DNA of 64,000 nt from Chrysogorgia sp. JL179-B06 (GCA_035772405.1 JAYKKM010000043.1:3113501-3177500), one strand, 5' to 3'. Counted from the stretch's first letter, positions 48,321 to 60,996 are shown. The notes: a model not told the origin generated them from the letters alone. Numbers and translations: made by a program.

Positions 48321-48789
48321 AGTGATCGAGTCTCTCTATATTAAGCTTTCTGATCCTGACAAAATTATTTTGTTTTCAATAAGTCATTGTTTTAACTTGT
48401 CATCCCTTCCCTCATGGAGATGATATGAGTTACTTTAGCCGACTATAAATGTAGGTTCAATTTTGACGATTCTAATTAGCAGACATAGCTTCTTCTTAGT
48501 TTGCACTCACTTGGTGTTATAACAGATAAAATATTTTCAAATATTCATTTGAAGGAGTCAAATAATATTATAATCTGAGACATCTTGAAATCATTAAGTG
48601 GTTGGACTCACTGAATGTGGTCACAAACAAATAGATGATTCTAGATAGAGTTTGACAGGTGTTGCAATAGAAGAGACAACTACAAAGCTAAATCATTACT
48701 GAAGTTGGGAACAGCTGTAAACTTCCATTTAAAAGATCAAATTTTCTCATGTTGTACAATCACATCACTACCATACGCGGGTCTCCAGC
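48321..48789. other. No gene seen
   Basis: May be the tail of the Penelope fragment; no motif recognised. Confidence 0.4.
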
Positions 48790-49330
48790 GTAGTTTTCCA
48801 CGTAATTGATCCCACGTTGGTGTACACAAAAATCGATTGACGACAAATCTCGTTATGTTCCGGAAAATCGATGGAAAGCTGTGCCGGTACCACCATGTCC
48901 TATACTACTCTCAGCAACATATTTACCTGTGATGAGAACATCATCCAGTATGTATCCAGCTAGTCCATCATTCTCTTGTAGTATTTGGTCCATGGTGTTC
49001 TGAAAAATAGTAGGCGTGGCTGATAACCCAAAAGGAAGTCGGGTATCTCGGGCGCTTAATTTTTATCAACCATGAAAAGTTGCTGTTATGCATGTGACAG
49101 GTCGAGTTTGGAGAACGTTTTACCACGGTTCAATCGTTGTAGCGGATATACTCAGGGACATAGATTTATAGTTTTACATTGTATATATAGTCTTGACAAA
49201 TACCCTGCACTGTCTTGTCAGGCTTCAGTACAAGCGAGATTGGCGTTTCCCAATCGTAATTCTCTACCTTTTCCAGAGCAAATGGGACTGGTCTAGGTTT
49301 GTAAAACTTGACGGTTCACAGGTTTGTTTA
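48790..49330 (-). pseudogene. Ty3/gypsy reverse transcriptase fragment
   Basis: On the minus strand, FYKPRPVPFAL, NYDWETPISLVLKPDKTVQG and ICQDYI are followed, after a decayed stretch, by RDTRLPFGLSATPTIFQNTM and AGYILDDVLITG. PFGLSATP and Y-x-DD are Ty3/gypsy RT motifs. Several frame changes and stops are present. No LTR, integrase or gag was found nearby, so only the RT palm survives. Confidence 0.8.
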
Positions 49331-49334
49331 AAGG

Positions 49335-50139
49335 TCACCTACAGTCCGTTCTGTGCATATGCATGGCTTTGTTTGTTTATAAACCATTGGAGTAATCGTA
49401 CACGAAGTCTCCAAGTTAATGTTTTCCACGCGTTATCTAAATTAGCCGAAATTGAACGGATGCGACAACCCCCATGCAGACAATATGACAGTTTATACTA
49501 TATGTAGGTGAGAAACTCATGTCCCTGGAAAAGTATTGACATATATTTTGCTCGTCTGCCTGTCGTGCAAAAAGGCTTCGACGTCAAAATACATGACATA
49601 TCGAAAAATTTTACAAACAACGGTATAAATGTGCGTTTTGTTTTATGATCACCAGAAGAACTGTAGCGAAACTGGGACTTAAATGTGAAATTTTACAATT
49701 TCATGGGATTTTCTGAACATCGCCTCGTTCCGTGAAATAATAAGAGTGACAATTTCCAAAGAATAATAGTTATTATATGCAATCTTTGATTGATCATTGA
49801 TATATGTTTTTTAGAGAATCGACTTCAGGTTGTGTAGCGAAACCTTGTGCGAGTGAATCGACCGGTATCAATTTCGCTTCGTAAACTCCGCCATCTATAT
49901 CAAAGTGCTCAAAGATATACCGTAGAATTTTGTTTCTGCGTAGTATTTTTTCTTTTTGCAGTATTTTTACTGGCAGTTTCTAAATGAATTACGGCTTTAG
50001 GACGAACAGAAGAATAAACTTCCTGTAAACTCCAACTATGTTCATAACGCATTTGTGTCTTTAAATTTGGCAATAGCTTGGGACCGAGTCATGTAATTAA
50101 CATTCCTGAGCAAGGTCCCGACAAGGAATGTCGCACATA
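49335..50139. other. No gene seen
   Basis: May include remote remains of the gypsy element near 49340-49500; no motif recognised. Confidence 0.4.
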
Positions 50140-50368
<229 letters not shown>

Positions 50369-50534
50369 AATTTTATTTAAACACGGTGGTTCTGTCAGAA
50401 ATAACATTTGTAAATTAAATTATTAAATCTGGTCTACCTAGAAGCCGTGTACATTGTAAAAAACTATATTTACATTATTATTATTATATATTTTAAAATA
50501 TTTACATAGGTTGTCTACGGAGGTTTGTAGTGCA

Positions 50535-50820
50535 CGACTTTTTTTTTATTTGGTGACTTTTTTTTTCCATTGGCGACTTTTTTTTTCAATTAGCGACTTT
50601 TTTTTCATTCGCGACTTTTTTTTCAATTAGCGACTTGTTTTTCAATTTAGCGAGAGAGTCGAGAGCGAGCCCAGCGAGAGAGAGAGAGAGAGAGAGAGTC
50701 GAGAGCGAGCCCAGCGAGAGAGAGAGAGCCGAGAGCGAGCCCGGAGAGAGAGAGGTGAGAGATATGCGAGAGAGAGCGAGCCCGGCGAGAGATATGCGAG
50801 AGAGAGGCGAGCGAGCCCCA
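50535..50820. repeat. CGACTTTTTTT minisatellite followed by GA-rich repeats
   Basis: Copies of the poly-T unit seen at 46.7 kb (50535-50640) run into GAGAGCGAGCCCAGCGAGAG-type repeats (50650-50815), which are the reverse complement of the CT-rich repeats at 46.9 kb. The array ends 5 bp before the Harbinger element. Confidence 0.9.
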
Positions 50821-51000
50821 GTGAAGGCCGTTTTCCATACAGCGAAATTTTCCGCGCGAACGATATTTTCCGAGCGACATTTTCCGCGCGGCGCTCAATT
50901 TGAATTTCCATAATATTTTGAAGCGCGAAAATTGAAAGATAATAATAATAAAGACGTATTAGGAGCATTATACAATAGTCTCAATGCTCTGTAAATAAAC

Positions 51001-52294
51001 ATGGCCGTATTAAACAAGAGAGAGTTCCTTCGAAGAAAGCTATTACTTTTAAACACTTTTGCGACTTAAGAGAAAAAAAAGAAGATATCTAAGAGATTTT
51101 GGGTTCGAAAAATTATTTTTGGAAAGAACTAAGAAGGGAGAATATGAAATGTTAGTGAAAGATTTACTTCTGTTCGATCACGAGTACGAAATTTGAGCAG
51201 CTGCTCTCGTGGGTTGCACCATATATCCATAAATCTTCAAAAGTACGTGAAGTTATACGAGCCCAGCAGAGAGGCTATGTATTACATTACGATATCTAGC
51301 AACAGGAGATGCTCAGACCACTATAGCAGCTAGTTACCGTGTGAGTCCACCAGTTGTAGGAAGGATAATATGAGATTTGTCTCAAGTGCTGTGGCAAGAA
51401 CTACTTCGACGAGGTTACTTGAAAGTTCCATCAACTGAACAGAACTGGCGTGAGATAGCTGCTGTATTTGAAAGTAGGTGGGATTTTCCCCACTGCATAG
51501 GGGCAATAGATGGAAAGCATGTGGTCATACAGGCACCACCACGTTCAGGATTTGATTATTACAACTACAAAAAAACTCACAGCATTGTACTGTATGCAAT
51601 GGCTGTATGCAATGGAGACTATGAATTCACTTTAGTTGACATAGGTGACTGCATCACCTATCACAAAGTGATGGGGGTGTTTATAAATGTAGCAAACTCG
51701 GATATGCAATTGATAATAATCTTTTGAATATACCCAAGCCAGAACGAATTAACAATTCAAGTTACACTGACAAGTGTTATCCCTATGCAATTGTGGCTGA
51801 TGATGCTTTTCAATTACAAACCTACATGCTAAAACCTTATGCCTGACTTGGTAATGATAAAGCTCGGGAAATGTTGAATTACAGACTTTCAAGGGCTCGC
51901 CCGCATCATTGAAAACACATTTGGTATAGCTGCTGCCCGGTTTAGAATATTCCGAAGACCAATTATTGCCCATGTCGAAGCTGTTATTCTGTTTACAAAA
52001 GCTATTGTAGCTTTGCATAATTTCCTTATGAAAATCCAGAAAATGAATGACACTCATCCTTACTGCCCACTGAACTTCATTGATCAGGAGGATTCACGGG
52101 GTCGAACGGTTGGAAGCTGGAGAAACGAGACTCAAGGGTTCTCAGGACTGGTTCCAAGAGGCTCAGTAGGCTCAAACAACCATCGTCGAACAGCTAAAAA
52201 GGTTCGTGATGACTTTAAAAAACTATTTCAATTCTCAAAATGGAGCAGCAAGCTGGCAGTGGGACACGGTCAGCAGCACAACAAATCCTTTTGA
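51001..52294 (+). pseudogene. Harbinger DDE transposase, broken
   Basis: Begins MAVLNKREFLRRKLLLLN at 51001 and continues, with several stops, through LRYLATGDAQTTIAASYRVS, a helix-turn-helix-like stretch. The catalytic domain has FPHCIGAIDGKHVVIQAPPR (first D), YAIVADDAFQLQTYMLKPYA (second D) and RRIIENTFGIAAARFRIF (E), so the DDE triad of DDE_Tnp_4 can still be seen. A frame break near 51665 and stops near 51080, 51195, 51370 and 51846 prevent a full product. The tail at 52013-52294 (FLMKIQKMNDTHPYCP) is open. The intact enzyme would be a nuclear cut-and-paste transposase working with the minus-strand partner. Confidence 0.85.
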
Positions 52295-52767
52295 TGAAGA
52301 ATACTGATGGAGAATACCCAGGAGTGTTTTGTTACATGTACAGTATAGTGTAAATATATTAAGTTAAGATAAGCATGCTTATATAGAGTTTATAATATAA
52401 TATAGCTAATTTATAGTTTGTTATATGGATTAAAACCTTCAAGTGGACTGAAAAATAACTTTATTATATCAAAAAAACATTTGAGTTAATCCAAGTGTAA
52501 GAACTGGCAAGGGGATTTTCAATCTTGAGTTTAAAAACATGCAGTAACTACATATATTTTAAGAATATTACGAGACATTTTTGGCATTAATGAAGAACAC
52601 AAATAACACTGTCATTTATTATAAGCACTTTTAAGAAGGGAACAAATCCTATTAAGATTTGTCATAATAATTACCAGTAAATTCAGTCATACTTAATTAT
52701 GTTGTCTGTCTTGTGCTGAAGTATAATTATGACCTTGAAGCTCAACACAACAGGTTCTGTAGATGTA

Positions 52768-52772
<5 letters not shown>

Positions 52773-52864
<92 letters not shown>

Positions 52865-52943
52865 CCGTACATAGTGGGTCCCAAGTCTACAGTTTACCAT
52901 AAAGCCATTATGGTGATAGCCGGTAGGGGCACATTGTATACTT

Positions 52944-52975
<32 letters not shown>
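52773..52975. repeat. (AT)n microsatellites between the two Harbinger genes
   Basis: AT runs at 52773-52862 and 52949-52975 in the space where the two genes converge. Confidence 0.93.
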
Positions 52976-52980
<5 letters not shown>

Positions 52981-53025
52981 TATATTAACAATATCAACAT
53001 AAAATTTGTTTGCAGTTATAAAAGT

Positions 53026-54401
53026 TTAAACCACTTCCTCAAACTCAATTTCATAGAGAAGTGATTGAATTTTAATCTTTGCAAGACCATTTTTCTTGGC
53101 AGGCAACTTCTTCAAAATAGGGATTAAACTTTTACAAAACATAAAATCAGCATCCACATCCTCTGTAGTATTTTGCTGCATGTTGTGTGTTTCGTTTGAT
53201 GTCTCTTTCATTTCACTGAGTGTTTTGAGCAAAACACAGTCAATCTTATATCACTAATTTCTTCCCTTTTTTTTTCTTTTCATGTAAGTTGGTTGACGCA
53301 ATTTAACATTGCGAGAATCATTTTCCTTTTGTGCATTTACATGTAGGTGTCTGGCTTGATTGTAGGGTAGTGGCTGCAAATTGTTTGCTTGATTGAGAGG
53401 TGGTGAGGCCGGGGTAAACTATCACTTGAAGATGGACTCTCACCAGTTTCAACTGAACTGCTCTCAAGTACCAATTAAGTTACTCTCAGTCTTCTTGTTC
53501 ATAACTCTATCATGCAATAAATGACAGCTGTTTGAAATATTTACAAGTAGACAAGTTTTGAGCTCCTGCTCCTGATTTTGTCTGTTGCTCTCTTTTTACC
53601 AGACACCTCTTTAAGCAATCTCGTAGATTCTTCCATTGATTTTTTAGGAACTCTTCTATAATAAATAAAACAAAGATACTAGACTAGTATAGAGCCATAT
53701 TGGATTACAGTTTCCATATTGGATATAAAACTTTGCATGATTTTCTACGACTTTTTAGTGAGTTCAAGGCAGACTGAATTTTAAGTAAATATAATAAATT
53801 ATTGAATAAAACATAAAAATAAGAATAATTTCACAAGCAATGTCTACTATTAAACCCATGTCAAAATTTTAAAAAGCGGGGTACAAGCTTAAATTTAGTA
53901 ACAATTAAGATCTTGTGTGAGTCAACAATGTTTACTATCGATGAATTAAACAATTGATCTGTAATTATCCTTTCAATCAATGTCTCACACTTAACACTTT
54001 TGCCGAATTTACGCGGGCTAGATTTTCCCAGGCTGATTTTTCGTTTTGTTAACTCATGATGAGATCTAAGTGAGGTATTCCATATGCATACATAATCTCT
54101 TATGGCATCAATAAAAACTTTCTACGTCGTAAGTCTCTGTTTCTTCAAACTCAGCGTGGTGATCTGAGACATTTTCTTCATCAGATCGTTGCCGAAGTTC
54201 ATTGATATTCGCAATTGATTCTTCGATTGATTCTTCGTCGACTTCATGGTTTTCAGCTCCGACTGTATCCTCAAATTGTTCGTCTCCTTGGAGCAGAAGA
54301 ATTTCAGAAGGCTGTGACGCATTACTGCGCTGCTGTTGTATTTGCATGAATCTTAACAAAGCAGCAGAAATTTCAGTTTGATCAAGATGTTGCTCCGCCA
54401 T
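53026..54401 (-). pseudogene. Harbinger partner protein with BESS motif
   Basis: The likely start is MAEQHLDQTEISAALLRFMQ at 54401, an acidic segment to about 54108. Low-complexity pieces at 53560-53650 and 53280-53470 lead to the C-terminal exon at 53232-53026 with DADFMFCKSLIPILKKLP and KIKIQSLLYEIEFE, a BESS protein-interaction motif. BESS usually accompanies MADF or Myb-like DNA-binding domains in such partner proteins, but that domain was not recovered, so it may be deleted or interrupted by introns. Whether the gaps are introns or decay cannot be told from here. Confidence 0.6.
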
Positions 54402-55419
54402 TGTGAACTGGTGTTTCTTTTCTTGTTTCGTTTTGATTGGTTGAATTATTTGTCGCTAACCAGATCGCGCGGTAAAGCAGAACATCTCTCAACTTTTCGA
54501 TCTCCACGGGCGGAAAGTTCGAGCGATGGGAATTTCATATAAATCAACAATACGCATGCTCAGAAACAAGATCGCTCGGAAAATATCGTCCGCGCGGAAA
54601 ATTTCGCTGTATGGAAAACGGCCTTAAGTTATGCTCTGCACTGTTATTTTCAAGGAGTTAAAATAACACCCCTGTTACCCCATTTAGGTGGAGTTAAAAA
54701 ATAACTCCACTATTGGGAGTAAATAACTCCCAATAGTTGAGTTATTTTTTATTTTAACTCCTTGCAAATAACAGTCACTTAAAAAATATACTCCCTTTTG
54801 GGATATCGTTGTCTGAGAAGATTTGTTAAAAAATAGTCCCAGACGAGTCAAAATGCTATAGTTTCTTACATTATATCAACTCGGACATACGATGCAGCGA
54901 CAGGGAAAAGCCAGTAAACACGGAAAGATATTCAGGTTATATGTAGACTACTGTAACTGTAGTTGGATTTGAAGTGTCCTTCGGTTCGAAGACTTTGTCG
55001 GCGATCAGGGACAAGGACTATATGCTTCAAGAACCCATTTGTTTTTGAAGAAACCTGTCTTCCTGTCAACAAGAATGTTTGGCCTAAGGTTTACGTTCAT
55101 GCTGCTGTCGACTACAGCCGCCGCTTTTAAGTCTGAATGCCGTACTTATTGGCTTTTTTACTTTCTTTGTGAATCGTCGAGTACTGTCCAGTTATTATAA
55201 ACATATATTTTATGTCTAGTTGAGAAAAGTTTTGTTCTGTTCTTAACTTGTAATACTGCAGTCTGCATGCTCAACAAAATCTTCGAAATTTAATAGATTG
55301 TTTAAAATTTATAGGTCAAAAATTTGAAACGAAAATAAGATTCGTAAGTGCTTTTAATAATTCATTTTATTATATGTCTTGCGAGTCCGAACTGGCGTAT
55401 TTGAACGCTGATTGGCTAA

Positions 55420-55811
55420 CGTGCGGGTCCGTACTTTACCGTACGGACTCGGTGTACGGACCCGCACAAAAACAACAAACTACAGCAAAATTAAACGAAA
55501 TAACAAAAAATGCACGGCCAACTCTATTATCCGGAGGAACTAACCGACGAAGATGATATCTTAAATGCTACGGAGACAGAGTACACTAGAGAAAAAAAGC
55601 AAGCCATTTTAAATAATGTTTTCTCTAAATTATTTCTCGTTGTAGTCGGGACATATAATAAATTCCTTATTAACCTCACAAGCTCGGTCCGTACGGGAAA
55701 ATATTTTGCTTTCGATCTTTTGAGTACAGACCTCGCCCTTCGGGCTCGGTCTGTACTCAAAAGATCTCAAGCAAAATATTTTCCCGTACGGACCTCGCGC
55801 TCGGTTAATAA
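55420..55811. repeat. Fold-back hairpins built from GTCCGTAC words
   Basis: 55667-55811 folds almost perfectly (TCCGTACGGGAAAATATTTT and its complement, tip TCGCCCTTCGGGCTCGG). 55420-55467 is a smaller hairpin with GTGCGGGTCCGTAC and GTACGGACCCGCAC. They may be a nested MITE inside the 1.4-kb element. Confidence 0.8.
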
Positions 55812-55858
55812 GTACTTAATATACGATAAATATTACTATAAGTTATAGAGTGATCGGG

Positions 55859-55910
55859 TGGCGCAGCGGATTAGTCGCGGATTAGGTCGAATCACACAGG
55901 GACGCGTGTT
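55859..55910 (+). other. tRNA-like promoter remnant
   Basis: GGTGGCGCAGCGGATTAG resembles a tRNA A box, and GGTCGAATC 27 bp later resembles a shortened B box. The spacing is too short for a tRNA, so this could be a decayed tRNA-derived SINE head. Confidence 0.3.
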
Positions 55911-56044
55911 AATTTTTAACTCCGAAACACGGGTTGGTTTTTAACTAAAAAACGGGAGTTAATTTACTCCACAAAACGGATTATTTTGAACCTTTTTTTT
56001 AGACCCGAATTTTGGAGTTAAAATAACTCCTGAAAATAACAGTG

Positions 56045-56902
56045 TGCCGACTTGACCATTTAAAGAATATAGATCGTAAAGGAGCCCCATTTTTATGAAC
56101 TTTTGGAAGCCATATACATATTGTAGATTTGATTGCTTCAATCGTAGCTAAAGGAATTGAAGATTCCGTTCGATGGTGCCATTTAGCATTCTGATCATAA
56201 TCAGTTTTATCTAAAAGAACCACACCAGTTTTCATCACACAGTTTTCAATTACACCAGTTTTTTTCTCACACCTTTGTCAGTTTGCAGATAAACAATATA
56301 TTTGTTTAATTTTTTTCGTACCGGGGCTCTGGGTGCGAGATTGACCGGTTTGTTGATCGTTAAATAGAGATGCTCAAATAGAAGGCATTGACGATTAACG
56401 AGCAAATAGCTGGCACGTTGACAAAAGTCCTAACCCTTTGGCAAACGTTTTCTTGAGAAATAAACCACCCCCAAAGCTATAGAATATGTCAAAAGGAAAG
56501 TTAAATGATCTATTTACAACATACATACAGCTTTATCCCGGTAGCTAACTTAGTTCTCTTTAAAAGCGCGGATAATCGAACATGCCCAAAAATATAATTT
56601 TCGCAATATACGGATACCATCTTGTAAACAAAAACACGAACTTTCGGCTGTCTTCAACGAACGTTTTCTTGATAAATAATCAACTTCCAAAGCTACAACA
56701 TATATTAAAACAAAGATAAATTATCTGTTTACAATATGTGTACAGCTTATCCGGCTAGCGAACGTAGTTTTCATAAAAAGAACGGATAATCGAACATATC
56801 GTAACGTGTTAACAATCCATGCAGGTACGAGTGCCATGTATTTGCTCGTCAATGCCTTGTATTTTCTCGTCGGCCACTTCCTTATATGAAATACGTACTA
56901 GA
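56045..56902. other. No gene seen; diverged duplicate words
   Basis: 56430-56600 and 56655-56800 are diverged direct copies (AACGTTTTCTTGA, AAATAA, AGCTACA/AGCTATA, GGATAATCGAACAT). Otherwise nothing was recognised. Confidence 0.5.
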
Positions 56903-57819
56903 AGTTAACCTGCACCGTAGCACGAGAACGAACGAATATGCAGGTTGCAAATCTTTTTGGTAAAGGTGAAAACTGATTGGTTTGCATACTTAATCTTATA
57001 CGAATCGGCAAGAGCGAACGAATATGTAAATTATTAAGACCTAATTTAAATCTTCATTAAAAGGTTATCAAATTAAAAGGTCCAAAGACCAAAGGGAATA
57101 AAAGATGGCAGTGCATGGCACATACAGAATTAGAAAATAACATTTAATATGCATATGTAGCACCGGTCAGTTTACAATCCTTCCCGGTAAATACGTACCT
57201 AATTATAAAATGAACACTGTGATTGGCTACATGGAACAAAAGTGTTTAGGGTTAGAACATTGGTTTCTTTGTGGTTGATTCTATTGTTTTATTGTTTTAA
57301 TCAACCAGTCACAAAACTTGTTCCACCAGCTTCACTCAACATTAATTATAAGTGCCTTCAATAGGAATGCCTCCAAGACAAGTTAGACGCATTGGAGATA
57401 TAGAGAAAGAACATTGATTCATGAACCGCGGCGCAGATAAAATGGCTTATGTTTTAAATAAATTCGTGTTCTAGTACGCTTTTCTTGCACTTGACACTTG
57501 TTCAACTTTATGTGGATATATTTATGTGCATGATCGACCATCACTAGACAATTTATATAATTATAAATTATTTTCTTATTCCATATTTGACACGTAAAAG
57601 TACGATTTCCTATGAAAATTTGCCTTCCGGAATATTGATGCATTTTGATATAAAATTTACGTAGCAAAATAAGTGAGCGAAATGCCAACAAACGAGTATT
57701 ATAATAAAGTTTGTCTTGGCTAATAGAAAACGTTGACTCACTGTATGAACGAGAACGACTTTATCGTTCAGTTTAATGCTGCTAGCTCGTTCGTTCTCGT
57801 GCTACGGTGCAGGTTAACT
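56903..57819. mobile_element. 0.9-kb inverted-repeat element
   Basis: AGTTAACCTGCACCGTAGCA and 12 further bases at the left (56903-56935) are matched inverted at 57786-57819. The interior is AT-rich with no recognised protein; the frame at 57419-57691 minus has no known motif. Confidence 0.75.
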
Positions 57820-58483
57820 AATAGAGCGTCCATTTTGTCGTATGGTAGTCCGTTTTGTTCATAAGTATATAACAACAGTTACGCGTCCTTTGTTTGCGGG
57901 CAGTACCACGATATGTTATCGTCGTTTTTTAGTCGTTTCAGCGCTTTTGTTTGTCTTTCGATAATTGTCACGTATTGAGGCAGATTGTGTGGCGGAAGCC
58001 ACCCTATTTCTCGCTGTTGCGCTCAGGCAGCCTCGACGCTTGATACAATAGTCTCGGTGACAGTATTTGTTTTTTGAGTTTCGTCTAGAGGACGGGGAGA
58101 AATATTTCTCACTCAGTTGTCGTCACTTCTTTGTCGGTTTCCTTTTTTGTTGCGTTGAAATCATTCAAGTTTTTGTTGCTATTTATTTTGGCAGTCTGTC
58201 GCAGTTCTGTTGGATCGTTCGTGTGAAATAGTTTATATGGTAGAAAGTAGGTCAGAAAGTAGGTCATAAAGGAGTAACAATTGAGCAATACAGAGCATGT
58301 ATTAATATGCACAAAAAATGAAAAATGTTGTAAAAATCAAAGATACCTCTCATTCCGAAAGTAAATTTTGGAATTTAACACCAAGTTGATTATATTCTAG
58401 CGGAGTGTACTTGTCAGCTATACTATGTATGCGTTAATATACACAATGTTGTAGTGAATGTGAGAGAGCTCGGAGTAGACAGT
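57820..58483. other. No gene seen
   Basis: No coding or repeat structure recognised. Confidence 0.5.
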
Positions 58484-58651
58484 CGATACGTGGACGATCG
58501 TCAAGCTCATATCCTCAGAAAAATGATTCTGAGTCCCGTACAGGAATCGAACCTGCAACCTTCTGATTGCCGGTGATTACATGTTCGATTCGTGTACGGG
58601 ACTCAGAATCATTTTTCTGAGGATATGAGCTTGACGATCGTCCACGTATCG
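58484..58651. repeat. 168-bp palindrome with tRNA-like B box
   Basis: Arms of about 70 bp (CGATACGTGGACGATCGTCA, then TCAGAAAAATGATTCTGAGT) pair across a short centre. On the minus strand GGTTGCAGGTTCGATTCCTG resembles a tRNA T arm with B box, and the right arm holds a second, damaged TTCGATTC. It may be two SINE tails head to head. Confidence 0.7.
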
Positions 58652-58867
58652 TCTATATCAGTATGTTGTTTTATTGATGAGAATAGCAAATGATGTTGAG
58701 GAAAATCCGGGACCCACTGTTTATGATCTAATTGACCCAATCTAATTTGTGCCAGTTCTAGTCAAGGCAATGTAAGAAAATTTGGGCCAAATGCTGGTAA
58801 GCAATGTGTAGCTATGTCATTGACTGCAATATTACCATATGAGATATTACCAATATTACCATTTTTA

Positions 58868-59369
58868 GGGACCAGTCATTATTTGTAGGGTTTACTGGTT
58901 AGGAATATTTTAAAACTGAATTCAAAAATTTTCATAACCCGCTCTATCAGGGAATAACATTTTTGAAGCCTGCTCAAACAAGCATAATTATTGGTGAATT
59001 TAAAACCTGCATGGTTTATCCTTGTGAGATCATGGAAACATCCGATATCAAATATGGAAATGTATGATGTTGTTTTGAAAGTTACGTGGCTGGTGCATTT
59101 CCAAACTGGTGAGACAGTCTCGTCTCCGAGAACTTTTAAAATCCTGTTTCACACATGAACAGAAATATTGTAAGAAAATTTATGGTTTTGTGATATTTAT
59201 GTCTCACTTAACACAAAAGTATTGTGCTTGTGCTCATCTTATTGTGTGTTACACTTTTGTTTTTGATGAACAAAAACATTTCATAGCCCATATTAAGGAG
59301 AGCAAAATATTTTATGACCCGGGGTCAATTTTACCTAACCCAGTATATCCATAAATAATGACTGGTCCC
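58868..59369. mobile_element. 502-bp MITE
   Basis: Ends GGGACCAGTCATTATTT and AAATAATGACTGGTCCC are inverted copies, and similarity continues inward for about 45 bp. The 81-codon frame inside (59109-59354) has no recognisable family. No target duplication was evident. Confidence 0.78.
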
Positions 59370-60429
59370 TTCGATACTATATTATCTGCTAGAAATAACC
59401 TTTATTATACGTACTTTCAAAAGTAATTCTGTTAAAAAAGTTTTTTGCTGTTAATTGAATTGCCAGAAATTATTTCATTTGTTAATAAAGTTTATTATTT
59501 ACAATATAGTGACTCTGATTTATTAATGATAACAGACAATGAACCATTTTATTCACTGACAAGTGCCCTTAATAAATTGTTCACCTACTCTCAATTAAAT
59601 TTTCAACATTGTTTGTTGACTGTTAATTGCAACTCGGTTGTAATCATAAATATATCTGAAGATGATTTTTGATCGAGAGATGATTTCTGAAGATGATTCC
59701 CACTCAACAGATTTATACGGCATGCCACACCGATGTGGGACATGTGCATTACTTGATGTTGAAGGTTTAGATAAGCTGTCACATTATTTTCAAATCACTG
59801 TACTGCAAAATACTGCAGTACCCAATTTGAGATTATGGGAGTAAAATTAAAAAATAAATATATTCAAATAATGTTTAGAATGAACCTAAAAATATTTGTC
59901 ATCAACGAAAATCTCGAATTTTGGCAATGTAAGTTGCAAACTTGGTTCAGAAGTTGGCAAGTATGTTGTAACCATGGTTGCCAATATAATTATCCAATAA
60001 AATCAAAGTTCATTTTCATAAGATAATGGACAACCTCTTTGACAAGCAGTTCTAAATGAACTTTGCAGCACTTCTTGGTCAAGTAGTATCAAATCAACTT
60101 TAAGTACCTAATTCTAGTCTATACAATAAATAAATTAAGTAATTAAGCAATTTTTTAACAATTTAATAACATGATGGTATTCTTAGGTCCACTAACACTT
60201 TAGATCCTGCAGACAGTGCATATAATATATATGTACAGTATAATGCATGGATTTCATTAAGTTTTCATTAGAATGATTTATTGCCAATCAGTTGAATATT
60301 ACCATGCATTGATAAGTAAACTGTATTACTTGTCACTTTTAATTACTGTCACCACTTATGATTGTATAAGGATAAAAATTGGATGCCATTAGATTGTGAG
60401 AATAGTTCTAAAACGTAGACGCATGTACG
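59370..60429. other. No gene recognised
   Basis: AT-rich. Short frames at 59445-59672, 59662-59844 and 59835-60026 have no motifs; one contains a tandem EDD-like SEDDF/SEDDS similarity that is probably chance. Confidence 0.45.
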
Positions 60430-60960
60430 CATTGCGTGCCTATTTTTAAACTTGGCACCACGTTAACGCGGACGTTTTACTTTCAGTTTATTTCCTACCA
60501 GTTTTTTGATGTTTTAGTTTGTTTTATTAGCTCATGCCCTTTCATTCCTTTTCATGTTTTTGTTTCCAACCGCTTTACTATGGCACAGTCCTCTTGAGTA
60601 TTGGACCATGGCACCCTTGACTAGTTCTCAGCCTTGCCACCCCATTTCTTTTGATGACTTTTCTATTCTTTCTTCGTGTAATTCAACGTTTGAATTACTA
60701 ATCAGAGAAAGTTTACTTATTTCTAAATTTAAACCCTGCCTCAACGGAAACGTCAGTTCCGTTCCGCTTTCTCTGTTTTGACTTTATTTTGATTGGCTTT
60801 ATTATTAACACTGTAAATATATTTAAATTGTTTCACATCTTGTATTAATTCACTTTGAGAATGTTGCGCGTTGGCAACGAAACGTCAGTAACATTTCTTT
60901 AAAATGTGTTTCTTGTTTGTTCCATGTTTGTTGCGAGATGGCTCTCCACATTCGAATTTT
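60430..60960 (+). pseudogene. Penelope-like 3' end with last endonuclease codons
   Basis: A plus frame gives ILSSCNSTFELLIRESLLIS and KFKPCLN, the very C-terminal segment of GIY-YIG domains in Penelope-like proteins. It is followed by a tail ending in a hairpin plus GAAACGTCAG at 60863-60888. The beginning shares GCCTATTTTTAAACTTGGCA-type sequence with 44.1 kb. The preceding RT is absent. It is a strongly truncated old copy. Confidence 0.65.
60863..60888 (+). ncRNA. Hammerhead-like tail motif, degenerate
   Basis: GTTGC GCGTTG GCAAC forms a small hairpin directly before GAAACGTCAG, as at 44.5 kb, but the CTGATGA box is not intact (TTTGAGAAT instead). Probably an inactive relic. Confidence 0.3.
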
Positions 60961-60989
60961 GAGCTGGGCTCTAATGTTCATTTTACGTT

Positions 60990-60996
60990 TATATAT

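Larger units (their letters stand above)
50825..54624. mobile_element. PIF/Harbinger DNA transposon, complete ends, 3.8 kb
   Basis: Inverted ends of about 50 bp (AGGCCGTTTTCCATACAGCG and on) lie at 50825-50876 and 54572-54624. Flanks are TGA on the left and TAA on the right, compatible with the 3-bp TWA target of this superfamily after one mutation. Inside are the two genes typical of the group: a DDE transposase on plus and a DNA-binding partner protein on minus. Confidence 0.88.
54639..56044. mobile_element. 1.4-kb inverted-repeat element abutting Harbinger
   Basis: The ends CACTGTTATTTTCA and TGAAAATAACAGTG are perfect inverted copies, extended by GGAGTTA words on both sides. Internal AT-rich sequence has repeated GGAGTTA/TAACTCC words near both ends and a strong hairpin at 55667-55811. 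No transposase was recognised. The left end lies 14 bp past the Harbinger right end. Confidence 0.75.

Noticed and set aside
58540..58600. Possible tRNA gene
   Set aside because: A B-box-like T arm is visible, but no full cloverleaf or acceptor stem forms; the fold-back arms explain the pairing.
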